Below are positions 24,798-34,259 of a stretch of 64,000 nt of DNA, piece after piece (the stretch's first letter is position 1; each line of letters begins with the position of its first letter). Location of the stretch: contig CP019636.1 of assembly GCA_002163975.1 (NCBI GenBank), positions 5,211,501 through 5,275,500 on the forward strand, given 5' to 3'. The position numbers were made by a program, and so were the translations under genes. The notes under the pieces were generated by a model. It saw only the letters and a program-made list of their open reading frames with translations. It ran no database searches and had not been told where the DNA came from. This DNA comes from Nostocales cyanobacterium HT-58-2. GTDB lineage: Bacteria > Cyanobacteriota > Cyanobacteriia > Cyanobacteriales > Nostocaceae.

Positions 24798-25886
24798 ATG
24801 ATCAAAAAAATTACAATTGCTATTGTTGGCGTTGGGCGTTGGGGCGTACATTGGCTACGGAATTTTTTGAAACATCCACAGGCTGTGGTAGCAGCAGTTG
24901 TGGACTCAAATTCAGAACGTCTAGCAGTCGTGAAACAGCAGTATAACTTAGACGACGAAGTCCTGCTGACAAGCAATTGGCAAGAGATACAGCAAATATC
25001 CAGTTTAGACGCAGTCGTAATTGCTACTCCAGCCAGTACACATGACTCCCTAATTGCTGATGCTCTACGTTGGGGGTACCACGTTTTAGCAGAAAAGCCT
25101 TTAACTCTTAATCCAGAAAAATGTCGAGAACTTTGTCAACTTGCAGAAAAACAGCAACGACAACTAATAGTTGATCACACTTACTTATTTCACCCAGCAG
25201 TTGAGCGAGGGAAAGTTGTTGTTCAGGGCGGTGAATTGGGTGATTTACGTTATGGATACGCCACCCGCACTCATTTAGGACCAATTCGTCAAGATGTTGA
25301 TGCGCTTTGGGACTTAGCGATTCACGATATTGCCATCTTTAATTCTTGGCTCAATCAAATACCTGTAAAAGTACAAGCAACGGGTACGGTGTGGCTGCAA
25401 CCGAGAGCAGGGAGAGATATGGGAGATGAGGGTGTAATTTCTTTTTCATCCTTTACTCCTCAAAACCAAGGACTAGCCGACTTAGTCTGGGTGACACTGA
25501 CATATCCCAACAACTTTCAAGCTTATATTCACCTGTGTTGGCTTAATCCCGATAAACAAAGACGACTTGGAGTTGTCGGAAGCCTTGGTAGTCTAATTTT
25601 TGATGAAATGTGTCTTACATCACCTTTGACGTTAATACACGGTGAATTAGAGTGTCAGGGAAACCAATTTATTCCTGTGAATCAAAGGCAAGAAGGTCTG
25701 CAAATAGAAACAGGTGAGACATTATACCGGGTATGCAATCACTTTATAACCTGTGTTCTTAACAATACTTCCTCAGAAGTTTCATCTGGCTGGGTAGCAA
25801 CGCAGTTAGTGCGAATTCTTGCTGCTTTGACGGAATCTCTCAATGAAGGTGGCAAACCTGTTTTTCTTGATGCAAACAAGTGCTGA
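24798..25886 (+). CDS. Gfo/Idh/MocA-family oxidoreductase
   Basis: 362 aa. N-terminal Rossmann fold with IAIVGVGRWGVHWLRNF and AVVIATPASTHDSL, then HVLAEKPLTLN with the conserved EKP Lys, and a C-terminal alpha/beta domain (DLAIHDIAIFNSWL contains the conserved His/Asp area). These enzymes use NAD(P) to oxidise or reduce sugars, amino sugars or related compounds. The substrate is not predictable. Starts at ATG 24798, 86 bp after rnc. Confidence 0.9.
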   Translation: MIKKITIAIVGVGRWGVHWLRNFLKHPQAVVAAVVDSNSERLAVVKQQYNLDDEVLLTSNWQEIQQISSLDAVVIATPASTHDSLIADALRWGYHVLAEKPLTLNPEKCRELCQLAEKQQRQLIVDHTYLFHPAVERGKVVVQGGELGDLRYGYATRTHLGPIRQDVDALWDLAIHDIAIFNSWLNQIPVKVQATGTVWLQPRAGRDMGDEGVISFSSFTPQNQGLADLVWVTLTYPNNFQAYIHLCWLNPDKQRRLGVVGSLGSLIFDEMCLTSPLTLIHGELECQGNQFIPVNQRQEGLQIETGETLYRVCNHFITCVLNNTSSEVSSGWVATQLVRILAALTESLNEGGKPVFLDANKC

Positions 25887-25906
25887 GACTGTACTACCTC
25901 ACAGTA

Positions 25907-27937
25907 CTACTTTACATTTTGCATACTGAAGCTTGAATTCTTTAACTCTTTGTTCAGTGCAGACGGTAAGCAGTTTTTTTTCACGGCAACTTCTTCTGAT
26001 GTTTGCTTCATCCCTCTTGCCGCTTGATCCCCAGAGGAGATACTGAAATTTGCTGAATGTTCTTGCGCTTCTGAAGTTGGTAATAATGAAGCATCAATTA
26101 AAGGCAAAGTTATTGTGACTGTCGTGCCTTGATTAAGACCTGTACTTTCAAGAGTAATGGTACCTCCCATAAGTTCCATTAAATTTCGTGAAATTGCCAG
26201 TCCCAGTCCTGTACCACCAAACTTATGTGCATTTGAACCACCCACCATCACAAAAGGACGAAAGAGTTTTTGCTGTTGAGCTGGATCAATTCCTATTCCT
26301 GTATCTGTAACAGTGATAATGACCTCAGATTTGTCATCCTTACGTTGAATTTCTGTCGAGATTGTAATGCTTCCTTCTTCGGTAAACTTAGTTGCATTAC
26401 CGATGACATTAATGAGTACTTGTTTGAGCTTTGCTGCATCAGCATTCACTGGAATAGACTCATTCAACTGAGGAATATTCAGTTGCAAGCCTTTTTGTTG
26501 AACATTAACTGATTGTATGTTGATCACCTCTTTCAGGACTTGCCGAAGGTCAAGAGGTTGCAAGACGACTGAAAGCTTACCTGCTTCTATTTTAGAGATA
26601 TCAAGTAAATCATTAATAATACCTAATAGGTGAATGGCTGTTTCATCAGCACGCTTGAGAAACTCCAATTCCTCTTCTCGGTCATCGCACATACCATCTC
26701 GAACCAGACGAACGCAGTTAATAATAATATTGAGTGGATTTCTCAACTCGTGGGAAGTTGTCGCTAAAAATTGAGTTTTTACCTGGTTGGCGTCTTTCGC
26801 TTCTTGCCATGCTATTTCTAATTCTTCTGCCCAAGCTTTTAGTCGCTCAACCATTTGTTCAAGTGCTTGGGCTAATTGGTTAAACTCTCTAATTTTAAAG
26901 TCGTGAGGAATTGGTTCTGCTGAGTGGTTTAAGTGAAGATTTATCGCATAATCTCGCAATTGTTCTACAGGTCGTGCCAAGTAACGGGCTAAATACAAAG
27001 ATACCAAAATACTCGCACCAACTAAGCCTAATGTTAAAACAATGAGGATGAGTTTGATTCCTCTAAGACCATACAAAGCATTATCCAAACTTGTCACCGC
27101 GATGATGACCCATTTTTTCTGTTGTCCTTCTGTTAACGGACTGGGAATAGCAGTATAGCCAGCAAGTAATTCTTCACCCTCGTTTTCAAAGAAGAAATGG
27201 AGAAAATATTGCTTCCCTGCAAGAGCCGCCTTCACAATTTTTTTAAGTCGAGCAGCATCTGCATGCTGCTCTATATTCGTTCCAAGACGACTGGCAATTG
27301 GATGTGCTAAAATTTTGCCGTCATCAGCAATGATTATCGTAGAGCCTGTTAGCGAACCAGGCTTAAACTTCATTTTTTCTTGAAGTATTGTCGAACGGAA
27401 AATCAAGCTATAACGTAATTGCCCTACATTATCGTAGACGGGTGCGGAAAACAGTAATTGCAGTTGATTTGGTAAATCTCTCCTACCAGTTGTTCCTATT
27501 TTTGGTGGTAATACAGCTTCGACATTAAACCCATCACTGGAGATAGGAAATTTCAATTCACCAATAGGTTGCTCACCGCAAGTACTTGCAATGATATCAA
27601 CGTTTTGTGGATTCGTCAGTTGAATGCAATCTATTTGTCTTGGTAATTGTCGTGCTAGTTGGTTGAGAAATTGTTTTATCTCACTTGGTGAACCTGATTG
27701 GATAACTGTTGTTTGAGTTGTACTGAGCAAGTTAGTTTTTAAAGCAGCACTTGCTTCTACAATCTTTTCCCCCTTGATGATGGCACTTTCTGTTAAATTT
27801 TGACGCGCAGTTTCCAATAGGCTAGAGCGTGCCTTTTTGTAAGCGACACTCTCCCCTATCAATAAAACTGGAACTGACAGAAGCAAAATTTTTGATACTA
27901 AAATCCGACGAAAGGATGATTGACGGGGTTTAGCCAT
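25907..27937 (-). CDS. Sensor histidine kinase with periplasmic Cache-like domain
   Basis: 676 aa. An N-terminal membrane helix (about 12-32) and a second at about 293-318 flank a periplasmic sensor of 260 residues of the double-Cache type (contains LRYSLIFRS and IIIADDGKILAHPIASRLG). Then a HAMP linker (about 315-370), HisKA with His396 in TTSHELRNPLNII, and an ATPase with NVIGNATKFTEEG, DTGIGIDPAQQ and FGGTGLGLAISR. The last 55 residues are a low-complexity tail. No response regulator is adjacent, so it is an orphan kinase. Signal unknown; Cache domains commonly bind small organic molecules. Confidence 0.92.
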   Translation of the reverse strand: MAKPRQSSFRRILVSKILLLSVPVLLIGESVAYKKARSSLLETARQNLTESAIIKGEKIVEASAALKTNLLSTTQTTVIQSGSPSEIKQFLNQLARQLPRQIDCIQLTNPQNVDIIASTCGEQPIGELKFPISSDGFNVEAVLPPKIGTTGRRDLPNQLQLLFSAPVYDNVGQLRYSLIFRSTILQEKMKFKPGSLTGSTIIIADDGKILAHPIASRLGTNIEQHADAARLKKIVKAALAGKQYFLHFFFENEGEELLAGYTAIPSPLTEGQQKKWVIIAVTSLDNALYGLRGIKLILIVLTLGLVGASILVSLYLARYLARPVEQLRDYAINLHLNHSAEPIPHDFKIREFNQLAQALEQMVERLKAWAEELEIAWQEAKDANQVKTQFLATTSHELRNPLNIIINCVRLVRDGMCDDREEELEFLKRADETAIHLLGIINDLLDISKIEAGKLSVVLQPLDLRQVLKEVINIQSVNVQQKGLQLNIPQLNESIPVNADAAKLKQVLINVIGNATKFTEEGSITISTEIQRKDDKSEVIITVTDTGIGIDPAQQQKLFRPFVMVGGSNAHKFGGTGLGLAISRNLMELMGGTITLESTGLNQGTTVTITLPLIDASLLPTSEAQEHSANFSISSGDQAARGMKQTSEEVAVKKNCLPSALNKELKNSSFSMQNVK

Positions 27938-28227
27938 CGGCAGTCTCTCTTAGTATGTGCCAACCTCAACAGCAACCCTAGATAATTAGAGTAGCTAGTG
28001 TTATTGAGCTAGAAAAATCCCTGTTTCATAACCATATTAAAAATATAAAATACTTTAATCTCGAAAAGAAACCTAGGATACAAACACTCATTGAAACTAG
28101 CCCCTAGAGCGACTGTTGTTGCATATAAACGTTAAAGATGAAATTGGATAAGATGAGGTTTCCAATATTGCTATTTTTGTGAATTAACATTCTGTATAGA
28201 AAATAAAAGAACTATCAAACATACCCA
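27938..28227. other. Intergenic region between divergent kinase and ribD-like genes
   Basis: About 290 bp, AT-rich, expected to hold both promoters; I see no conserved motif. Confidence 0.4.
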
Positions 28228-28920
28228 ATGGTACAACACCGTCCGCATACTACAGTAGTTTTGGCAATGAGTGCAGATGGTAAGATAGCAGATGTCACGC
28301 GATCGCCTGCTCGGTTTGGCTCTAAGACTGATAAAGCACACCTGGAAGCACAAATCGCCATAGCTGATGCTATTTTATTCGGTGCTAGTACTCTCCGCGC
28401 ATACGGTACAACGCTCACCGTATCGCATCCGCAATTGCTGCAACAACGAGAGCAGACGCTTAAGCCTCCCCAGCCAGTTCAAATAGTAATTACACATTCT
28501 GCTAACCTCAATCCGGAAATGCGCTTCTTTACACAGCCAATCAAGCGTTGGTTGCTGACGACAACAGCAGGAGCACTTTTGTGGAAAGGACGCAGAGAAT
28601 TTGAGCAAATTTTGGTTTTTGAAACCCCAACGGCAAAAATTGACATTAAAGCAGCCTTACAACATCTGACAACTTTGGGCATAAAACGCTTAGCTGTATT
28701 GGGTGGTGGTGAATTAGTCGCTTCAATGCTGGAATTAGATTTCATTGATGAATTTTGGCTCACCGTCTGTCCGTTGATTATAGGCGGTAGTACCGCCCCC
28801 ACACCAGTAGAAGGTCGTGGATTTTTACCCAAGTTGGCTAAGCGTCTGCAACTTGTGGAAGTTCAGACTATTGAGCAGGAAGTCTTTCTGCATTACCTGC
28901 TGCAACAACCGACAGATTAG
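28228..28920 (+). CDS. RibD C-terminal-type pyrimidine reductase
   Basis: 230 aa. A stand-alone reductase of the dihydrofolate-reductase-like RibD_C fold: TTVVLAMSADGKIAD at the N-terminus, DAILFGASTLRAYG, GIKRLAVLGGGELV and FIDEFWLTVCPLIIGG, all typical of this fold. In riboflavin synthesis the domain reduces the ribose side chain of a pyrimidine with NADPH; free-standing copies can have this or a related role. No deaminase domain is present. The FemAB-like gene starts 50 bp downstream on the same strand. Confidence 0.85.
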   Translation: MVQHRPHTTVVLAMSADGKIADVTRSPARFGSKTDKAHLEAQIAIADAILFGASTLRAYGTTLTVSHPQLLQQREQTLKPPQPVQIVITHSANLNPEMRFFTQPIKRWLLTTTAGALLWKGRREFEQILVFETPTAKIDIKAALQHLTTLGIKRLAVLGGGELVASMLELDFIDEFWLTVCPLIIGGSTAPTPVEGRGFLPKLAKRLQLVEVQTIEQEVFLHYLLQQPTD

Positions 28921-28969
28921 ATTACGCTATATAAAGCTTGTGCTAAATTTTGTATCTCCAAAACCTCCA

Positions 28970-30148
28970 ATGGTGGAACAACTCAAGCCGCGCTATTCTG
29001 TCGCTTGGATTAACAAAATTGCTGAAATCCCGCAAGAGGCGTGGGATACTTTAGCATTGCCACTCAAAACACCCTTTTTAGAGTGGGAGTGGCTGAAAAA
29101 TCTCGAAAATTCCCAAAGTGCTACGGCTAACACTGGCTGGTTGCCAAATCACTTAACTGTATGGCGAGACAGAACACTGATTGCTGCTGCCCCACTATAT
29201 CTGAAAGGACACAGTTATGGCGAATTTGTTTTTGACCACCAATGGGCAGACTTAGCACAACGCATTGGTGTGGAGTATTACCCAAAAATGTTAGGTATGG
29301 CTCCATTTACCCCTGCTGAAGGCTATCGGTTCTTAATCGCACCAGGGGAAGATGAAGATGAGATTACGGCAATGATGGTGCATGAAATTGATGCTTTCTG
29401 CGCCAAGCACCGGATCTCTGGCTGTCATTTTCTCTATGTCGATCCCGAATGGCGTCCTATTTTGGAACGCCACGGCTTTACAACTTGGCTACACCACAGC
29501 TACATCTGGGAAAATCTTGGGTTTAAAACTTTTGATGACTACTTAGCAGTGTTTAACGCTAACCAGCGTCGTAACATTAAGCGCGAACGCAAAGCAGTGG
29601 AAAAAGCTGGTTTGAAACTACAATCGTTGACTGGTGATGAAATTCCTAAATCACTGTTTCCTTTGATGTATCAGTTCTACGCTGATACCTGTGATAAATT
29701 TGGCTGGTGGGGTAGCAAATACTTAACGAAGAAGTTTTTTGAACAGCTATACGCTCATTACCGTCATCGGGTTGTTTTTTTTGCTGCGTATAGCGAGCAA
29801 GATAACCGTCAACCAGTGGGAATGTCTTTTTGTCTGTTCAAAGATGACCGTATGTACGGGCGCTACTGGGGTTCTTTTCAAGAAATAGATTGCTTGCATT
29901 TTGATGCTTGCTACTATTCACCGATAGAGTGGGCGATCGCCAACGATATCCAAATTTTTGACCCTGGCGCTGGCGGACGCCACAAAAAACGTCGTGGTTT
30001 TCCTGCGACTTCTAATTATAGTTTGCACCGCTTTTACAATAGTCGTTTGTCACAAATTTTGCGACATCACATTCATGGAGTTAATGAACTCGAACAGCAG
30101 GAAATTGAGGCAATCAATGCGGAATTGCCGTTTAGCCAACAAAAGTGA
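28970..30148 (+). CDS. FemAB/peptidogalycan-type acyltransferase-like protein (COG3146)
   Basis: 392 aa from ATG 28970; an upstream in-frame TTG (28817) would overlap the previous gene. Two GNAT-like halves, with LNHW-type hydrophobic core near GTNWL-like LTVWRDRTLIAAAPLYLKGHS at about 65-85, and the C-terminal MSFCLFKDDRMYGRYWGS, ACYYSPIEWAI, FDPGAGGRHKKRRGF motif that marks the peptidogalycan biosynthesis/recognition family. Predicted to act on peptidoglycan or acyl transfer from aminoacyl donors, but its true substrate is unknown. Co-transcription with the RibD-like gene is likely. Confidence 0.75.
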   Translation: MVEQLKPRYSVAWINKIAEIPQEAWDTLALPLKTPFLEWEWLKNLENSQSATANTGWLPNHLTVWRDRTLIAAAPLYLKGHSYGEFVFDHQWADLAQRIGVEYYPKMLGMAPFTPAEGYRFLIAPGEDEDEITAMMVHEIDAFCAKHRISGCHFLYVDPEWRPILERHGFTTWLHHSYIWENLGFKTFDDYLAVFNANQRRNIKRERKAVEKAGLKLQSLTGDEIPKSLFPLMYQFYADTCDKFGWWGSKYLTKKFFEQLYAHYRHRVVFFAAYSEQDNRQPVGMSFCLFKDDRMYGRYWGSFQEIDCLHFDACYYSPIEWAIANDIQIFDPGAGGRHKKRRGFPATSNYSLHRFYNSRLSQILRHHIHGVNELEQQEIEAINAELPFSQQK

Positions 30149-30271
30149 TTAAAGAAAATTCACCATCAAAATGCTAAGAACACCAAGAATATTAAAAACA
30201 CTAAGGAAGATAAGAATTACACTTGAGAAGGGGTAAAAAACCCTGAAAGCAAGTTGATTTCTTTGGTGATT

Positions 30272-30655
30272 ATGGATTTGACTGTTGAAGGCTTGGCTGC
30301 AATTGACGAAAAACTTTCTCAGCGTCACATTGACCTTGATCCCGGTGGGTATTTCATTATTTATCTCAATTGCGAAGAGAGAGTCATTTGTGCCAAGCAT
30401 TTCACAAATGTGATTGATGAGCGTGGTTTAGCTGTTGATCCTGAAACAGGAAAGGTGATTCCAGTACGAGGAAAGGTGGAACGCACTTATACAACTGTGT
30501 TTAGCGGGAGAACAGCAAAAGAACTGTGTGTGAAAATTTTTGAGGAAACTCAGCCCTGTCCAGTCACTCAGTTAAACCATGCGGCTTATTTAGGTCGAGA
30601 GTTTGTTCGAGCTGAAATTGCCTTAGTGACAGGGCAAGAGTATGTGCAAGATTAA
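30272..30655 (+). CDS. DUF4346-like conserved cyanobacterial protein
   Basis: 127 aa from ATG 30272; an in-frame TTG at 30254 is an alternative. DLDPGGYFIIYLNCEERVIC, GLAVDPETGKVIP and TAKELCVKIFEE, then LNHAAYLGREFVRAEIAL, match the compact domain annotated DUF4346 in cyanobacteria as I remember it. Function unknown; no catalytic motif apparent beyond two cysteines. It lies 105 bp past the FemAB-like gene on the same strand and is followed by a convergent psb32 with a long palindrome between the 3' ends. Confidence 0.7.
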   Translation: MDLTVEGLAAIDEKLSQRHIDLDPGGYFIIYLNCEERVICAKHFTNVIDERGLAVDPETGKVIPVRGKVERTYTTVFSGRTAKELCVKIFEETQPCPVTQLNHAAYLGREFVRAEIALVTGQEYVQD

Positions 30656-30663
30656 TGGAAATT

Positions 30664-30697
30664 GTTAGTAGTTAGTTCTTTACCACTAACTACTAAC
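30664..30697. terminator. Long palindrome between convergent genes
   Basis: Perfect 13-bp inverted repeat GTTAGTAGTTAGT/ACTAACTACTAAC with 8-nt loop, between the 3' ends of the DUF4346-like and psb32 genes. Probably a bidirectional terminator; similar TAGTTAGT-type tracts recur at other intergenic spots. Confidence 0.55.
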
Positions 30698-30706
30698 CAC
30701 TAATCA

Positions 30707-31444
30707 TTAACCATTAGAAGATGGTTGGAATACCTGGTAAATGTAATAAGTCGCCATCGGGATAATGGTAGCGGCGATTAAAAGTCCTACAACCCAAGCA
30801 GTTGCGTTACCTTTGTCAGTGTCTTTTGCTTTCGTAAAAGTGCCTTCTACTTGGACTTTGTCCACAATTTGAGGAGGTCCGGGATCAGGTTCGCCAGATA
30901 GGACGGCGAATAGGCGATCGCTAGCATCTAGAAATGCCTGATTGTATTTGTTACCATCCCGCAATGGTGCCATGACTGTTTCATTGGCTACACTACTCGC
31001 AGTTTCATCTGGCATCAAAGATTTAATTTTATCGCCCGTGATAATTGCGGTACCGTTTGTTACGGTGTCTATCATTAATATCGTTTGATTTGCTTGTGCT
31101 TCCTTTGTGGGAAACCATTTTTCAAACAGTGCTTTGGTGAAACTCTCTGGAGTTTCACCGTAGTCTAAACGTCGAACTGTAACAATTCTGACTTCATTTC
31201 CTGTTTGATTTGCCAAGTTCTCAAGGGCGTTGCTAATCTTGCCTTCATTTATGCGGCTTATGACTTCAGCTTGATCGACTACCCAAGTGCGATCGCCGCT
31301 TGTAATCGTTGGTATCTCGTATACACCTGTCGCCGAAGCAGATGTGGCAAACGATAAAGAAGCCAGAAGAACCATCACGATTGACAGAAGTAGCCGTTGG
31401 ATGTGTTTTTTCCAGATATAAACTCGGATGAGGAGCTGTTTCAT
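30707..31444 (-). CDS. psb32: TPM-domain thylakoid protein Psb32
   Basis: 245 aa from ATG 31444 (a longer frame to 31558 would add an unlikely N-terminus). Signal or membrane segment at about 15-38 (LLLSIVMVLLASLSFA...), then a TPM domain (about 45-190: WVVDQAEVISRINEGKI, NQTGNEVRIVTVRRLDYGET, ILMIDTVTNGTAIITG) and a C-terminal membrane helix (VVGLLIAATIIPMATYY). This is the layout of cyanobacterial/plant Psb32, which supports repair and protection of photosystem II in the light. TPM domains also occur in other proteins (YgcG), so the name rests on layout and host. Confidence 0.8.
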   Translation of the reverse strand: MKQLLIRVYIWKKHIQRLLLSIVMVLLASLSFATSASATGVYEIPTITSGDRTWVVDQAEVISRINEGKISNALENLANQTGNEVRIVTVRRLDYGETPESFTKALFEKWFPTKEAQANQTILMIDTVTNGTAIITGDKIKSLMPDETASSVANETVMAPLRDGNKYNQAFLDASDRLFAVLSGEPDPGPPQIVDKVQVEGTFTKAKDTDKGNATAWVVGLLIAATIIPMATYYIYQVFQPSSNG

Positions 31445-32202
31445 AGAATTTATCAAAAGACAGAGTTGCACCAAAAAAATACTACATAATGACTGGCAAT
31501 GTCTCGCTATTTGCCTACATCTTGTGTACAAAATACACTCATAGTTATGAGCGAACACTGTGGATAACTTCTAGCTTAAATCTCAAGCAGCACAAAATAA
31601 CGGCTTTTTCTGTCAATCTGTTTATACTTCAGCCTTTTGGTAGTTGTAAACGGGCATTTAAAGGCTAGACAGAATAAAGTAGGATGGGTAGCCTTTGAGT
31701 ACCCATGCTGCTCAAATAATTGATGCGTTACTGCTGCGCCTAACGCATCCTACAAAATTCTGTCCACCTGCTGACTAACGAGATTCCTACACCTACCGGA
31801 TACAGTAACACTGCATCCATAATGACAGGTAATTGCAGATAGTTTAGAAAATGATACGTGGGCATCACTGTCACTTCGTGAGTGATGTAGAGGCTGTAGG
31901 AAAATCCTCGCTGTGTTTTAGTTCACAAACTATTTAAGATTGCTATGTGTTAACTCAGTCTTTTACTCTAAACGCAACTATGACTGAAGACATAACAATA
32001 TAGAAAAAGATAAAGTTCTGCTGTAGCTGTGTTGTCAAATTTTTTCTTGTTTAAGCATTAATATAGTTTTTACAGGAATGATTATTTGTCTAAATAGCTA
32101 ATCAAGGAAAGTTTTCAATATTAACAGTAATGCTCGTGGACAGTTCAAACTAAAAGCTAATTTTGTATCTTTCGTAGATTCATGTAATCGTACATACAAT
32201 TC
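31445..32202. other. Gene-free stretch with repeats
   Basis: 758 bp between divergent psb32 and the gene at 32203. It contains a MITE-like element (31668-31766) and a hairpin CATCACT/AGTGATG (31863-31887). No coding frame. Confidence 0.5.
31668..31766. repeat. MITE-like element with terminal inverted repeats, copy 1
   Basis: Ends GACAGAAT-AAAGTAGGATG and CATCCTACAAA-ATTCTGTC are inverted repeats (17 of 19 positions pair). The inner part carries GGGTA...TACCC and AACGCATCC. About 99 bp, no gene. A related copy is at 50213-50305. Confidence 0.65.
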
Positions 32203-32682
32203 ATGAAAAGTGGACAGCACGTTGATCCTGTTTTTGAGCAAATTTTTGCTAAAATCCCCCAGGAAATCACTGATACTTTCACTGAAGAGCAATTGCAAGC
32301 CATCAAAAAAGTTTTTGGCTCTCGTTGTTGGATTTGTCATTCTTTAGACTTGAAAATTTTAGTTCCCATTCCAGGGCTAAGGTTCTATCTGGTGTTACTA
32401 GGAAGTTCAGAACGTCCTTCAAAACAGCGCTTGCGATTGAAAAGAGGCATATATTCTTTTTGGACTCCTGTTAATATCCTGTTCCTGATGGGATTTCTCT
32501 TTATTCTGTTCACTTCTGGCTTTACTACCTTCTCCTTTTTATTCTCCTTACTGACTTCCGTACCTACCTCGCCCTACCCTACATCAATTCCTTGGCAACA
32601 AAATCAATCTCAATGCGAACACAACGGTAGAACCTGGAGAGATGGAAAGTGCTGGGATTATGAACACAATCCTATGTTTTGA
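32203..32682 (+). CDS. Hypothetical protein with one central hydrophobic segment
   Basis: 159 aa, ATG 32203. A predicted soluble N-terminal part (contains RCWICHSLDLKILVPIPG, residues about 46-65, and then RFYLVLLGSSERP), a hydrophobic region about 92-118 (VNILFLMGFLFILFTSGF), and a Cys-containing C-terminal tail (CEHNGRTWRDGKCWDYE). Probably a membrane protein with a cysteine pair. The N-terminal motif is familiar from other cyanobacterial hypothetical proteins, but I cannot name it. Confidence 0.6.
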   Translation: MKSGQHVDPVFEQIFAKIPQEITDTFTEEQLQAIKKVFGSRCWICHSLDLKILVPIPGLRFYLVLLGSSERPSKQRLRLKRGIYSFWTPVNILFLMGFLFILFTSGFTTFSFLFSLLTSVPTSPYPTSIPWQQNQSQCEHNGRTWRDGKCWDYEHNPMF

Positions 32683-32963
32683 TACATATTCCTACCTATA
32701 GAAACAAGTGTATTTCATACAAATGAAAACCGCTATTGTAACAAAAATATAACCAAAGAAATCCCGAGAGGATTCTTGGATACAGGGATGTGGGAGCGAT
32801 TATGAGAACGACCAAGAACCCTCTGAGACCAGCTTAACACCCATCAAGAAGTTAACTGCTTTTATTTCCCTAAACTTCTATCGTAAGAAATATGTAAATA
32901 TTACATTTCGATGTAATGGTGAATACATTGTAGACGTGAAAGCTTTTGCAATAAATCTTTCAG

Positions 32964-34232
32964 CTAACGGGGTGACAAAAGAGCTAGGATACAGCGAGAA
33001 TAAGCGACCTAGCCCTGAGGCCTCGTTGATAAAAGGGAGATTTATTGCGACATAATCTCATTAACCGAGTGACTAAATCTTTGTATGGCTCCACAAAATT
33101 AACCCAAGTTTCACCATAGAGTCCGATATAAAAACTGCTATGACGCCTTTCAATACGACCAGGTTCTTTAACGCGACCAACATAGTTTTGTACACCTTTT
33201 CGTTTAATTTCCTGTCCATGAATCGTAGCAGAAGTGTAAGCGATGGCTATCAACAAAATGAGAGTAATTAGTCGTTCACCAGATACATTAGTATCTTCCA
33301 AGTTATAACCTCCCTTCTTCAAGTCTCGGAACATTTCTTCTATATTGAATCTTCTTTTATACGCTGCGATCGCTAACTCAAGAGTCTCTAGATTTGTGAA
33401 AATAAACCATCCTTCTTTGGGAGCAATACCTAAAATTTTGCGTTTCCATTTACAAGCAACGTTAAAGCTAAAAAATCCTTGAGTTTTTGTCACTTTGACT
33501 CCTTTCAAAAACAAAGAAACTCCTGGGGATAATCCTATCTGTTTTAGTTCCAGCCAAATTTCTTGTTCTGTTTCTACGAAATAGTTCTTTTTCAATCGCA
33601 AGCAAAAATATACATTCCTTTCTCTGAGCCAATTTGCTAGTTTAACAGAACAAAATTCTCTATCTCCTAATACACAGATTTTATAATTATCAAAAAGTTG
33701 TAATACTTGAGAGAGAATCTTTTTTTGTTCATCTAGGTTACTATTACCTAGCTTTGGTAGTAGTGTAAAATATATCGGGAATGCTCTCTTATCCCAAACA
33801 ACACTAACCATGAAGAGATTGATCCGACTCCAATTTGTTCTATCCATTACCAAATAAATAATTTTTTCTCTGTCAAAATATGTTGATAACCAAGTTGTCA
33901 CAATCGGAAACCAAATTTTTTCAATCGAGAGGTTTGGTAATGATAGAAATCTTTGTATTTTCTTCCTTCTACTTTCAAATAGTATGGGAATTGGCAAAGC
34001 AGTAGCCAGGGTTTCTAAGTTAACTTTTTTAATGGATTGTAGAAGATTAATTAGAATTTGGAGCAACAAATATTCTGCACAACTCAGATGACTTTGCAAG
34101 TGTGTTTGGTAGAATAAGGGTAACATTATCAATAAACAGGTCTTCTTGACAAAGGTAGACCTATTTTTTTTATCATAAATTGCTACACACTTTACCTCGC
34201 AAGCTTTCCAGGGTACTTTGTCGCCCCGTCAG
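32964..34232 (-). mobile_element. IS4-family insertion sequence, intact
   Basis: 1269 bp. Ends are imperfect inverted repeats: CTAACGGGGTGACAAA at 32964 and, reversed, CTGACGGGGCGACAAA at 34232 (14 of 16 identical). Flanked by a 9-bp direct repeat ATCTTTCAG (32955-32963 and 34233-34241), a typical IS4 target duplication. It carries one transposase gene filling nearly the whole element, so it looks recent and functional. Confidence 0.93.
32984..34126 (-). CDS. IS4-family DDE transposase
   Basis: 380 aa from ATG 34126. DDE residues are visible: Asp in LVMDRTNW, Asp in CVLGDREF, Glu in the YREK-type motif YKRRFNIEEMFRDLKKGGY (Tyr, Arg, Glu, Lys). N-terminal region is basic with a helical DNA-binding part. 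Frame intact, ending 21 bp from the element end. Cut-and-paste transposition of its own IS is expected. Confidence 0.93.
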   Translation of the reverse strand: MLPLFYQTHLQSHLSCAEYLLLQILINLLQSIKKVNLETLATALPIPILFESRRKKIQRFLSLPNLSIEKIWFPIVTTWLSTYFDREKIIYLVMDRTNWSRINLFMVSVVWDKRAFPIYFTLLPKLGNSNLDEQKKILSQVLQLFDNYKICVLGDREFCSVKLANWLRERNVYFCLRLKKNYFVETEQEIWLELKQIGLSPGVSLFLKGVKVTKTQGFFSFNVACKWKRKILGIAPKEGWFIFTNLETLELAIAAYKRRFNIEEMFRDLKKGGYNLEDTNVSGERLITLILLIAIAYTSATIHGQEIKRKGVQNYVGRVKEPGRIERRHSSFYIGLYGETWVNFVEPYKDLVTRLMRLCRNKSPFYQRGLRARSLILAVS

Positions 34233-34259
34233 ATCTTTCAGATTATTTAATCAGATTAT

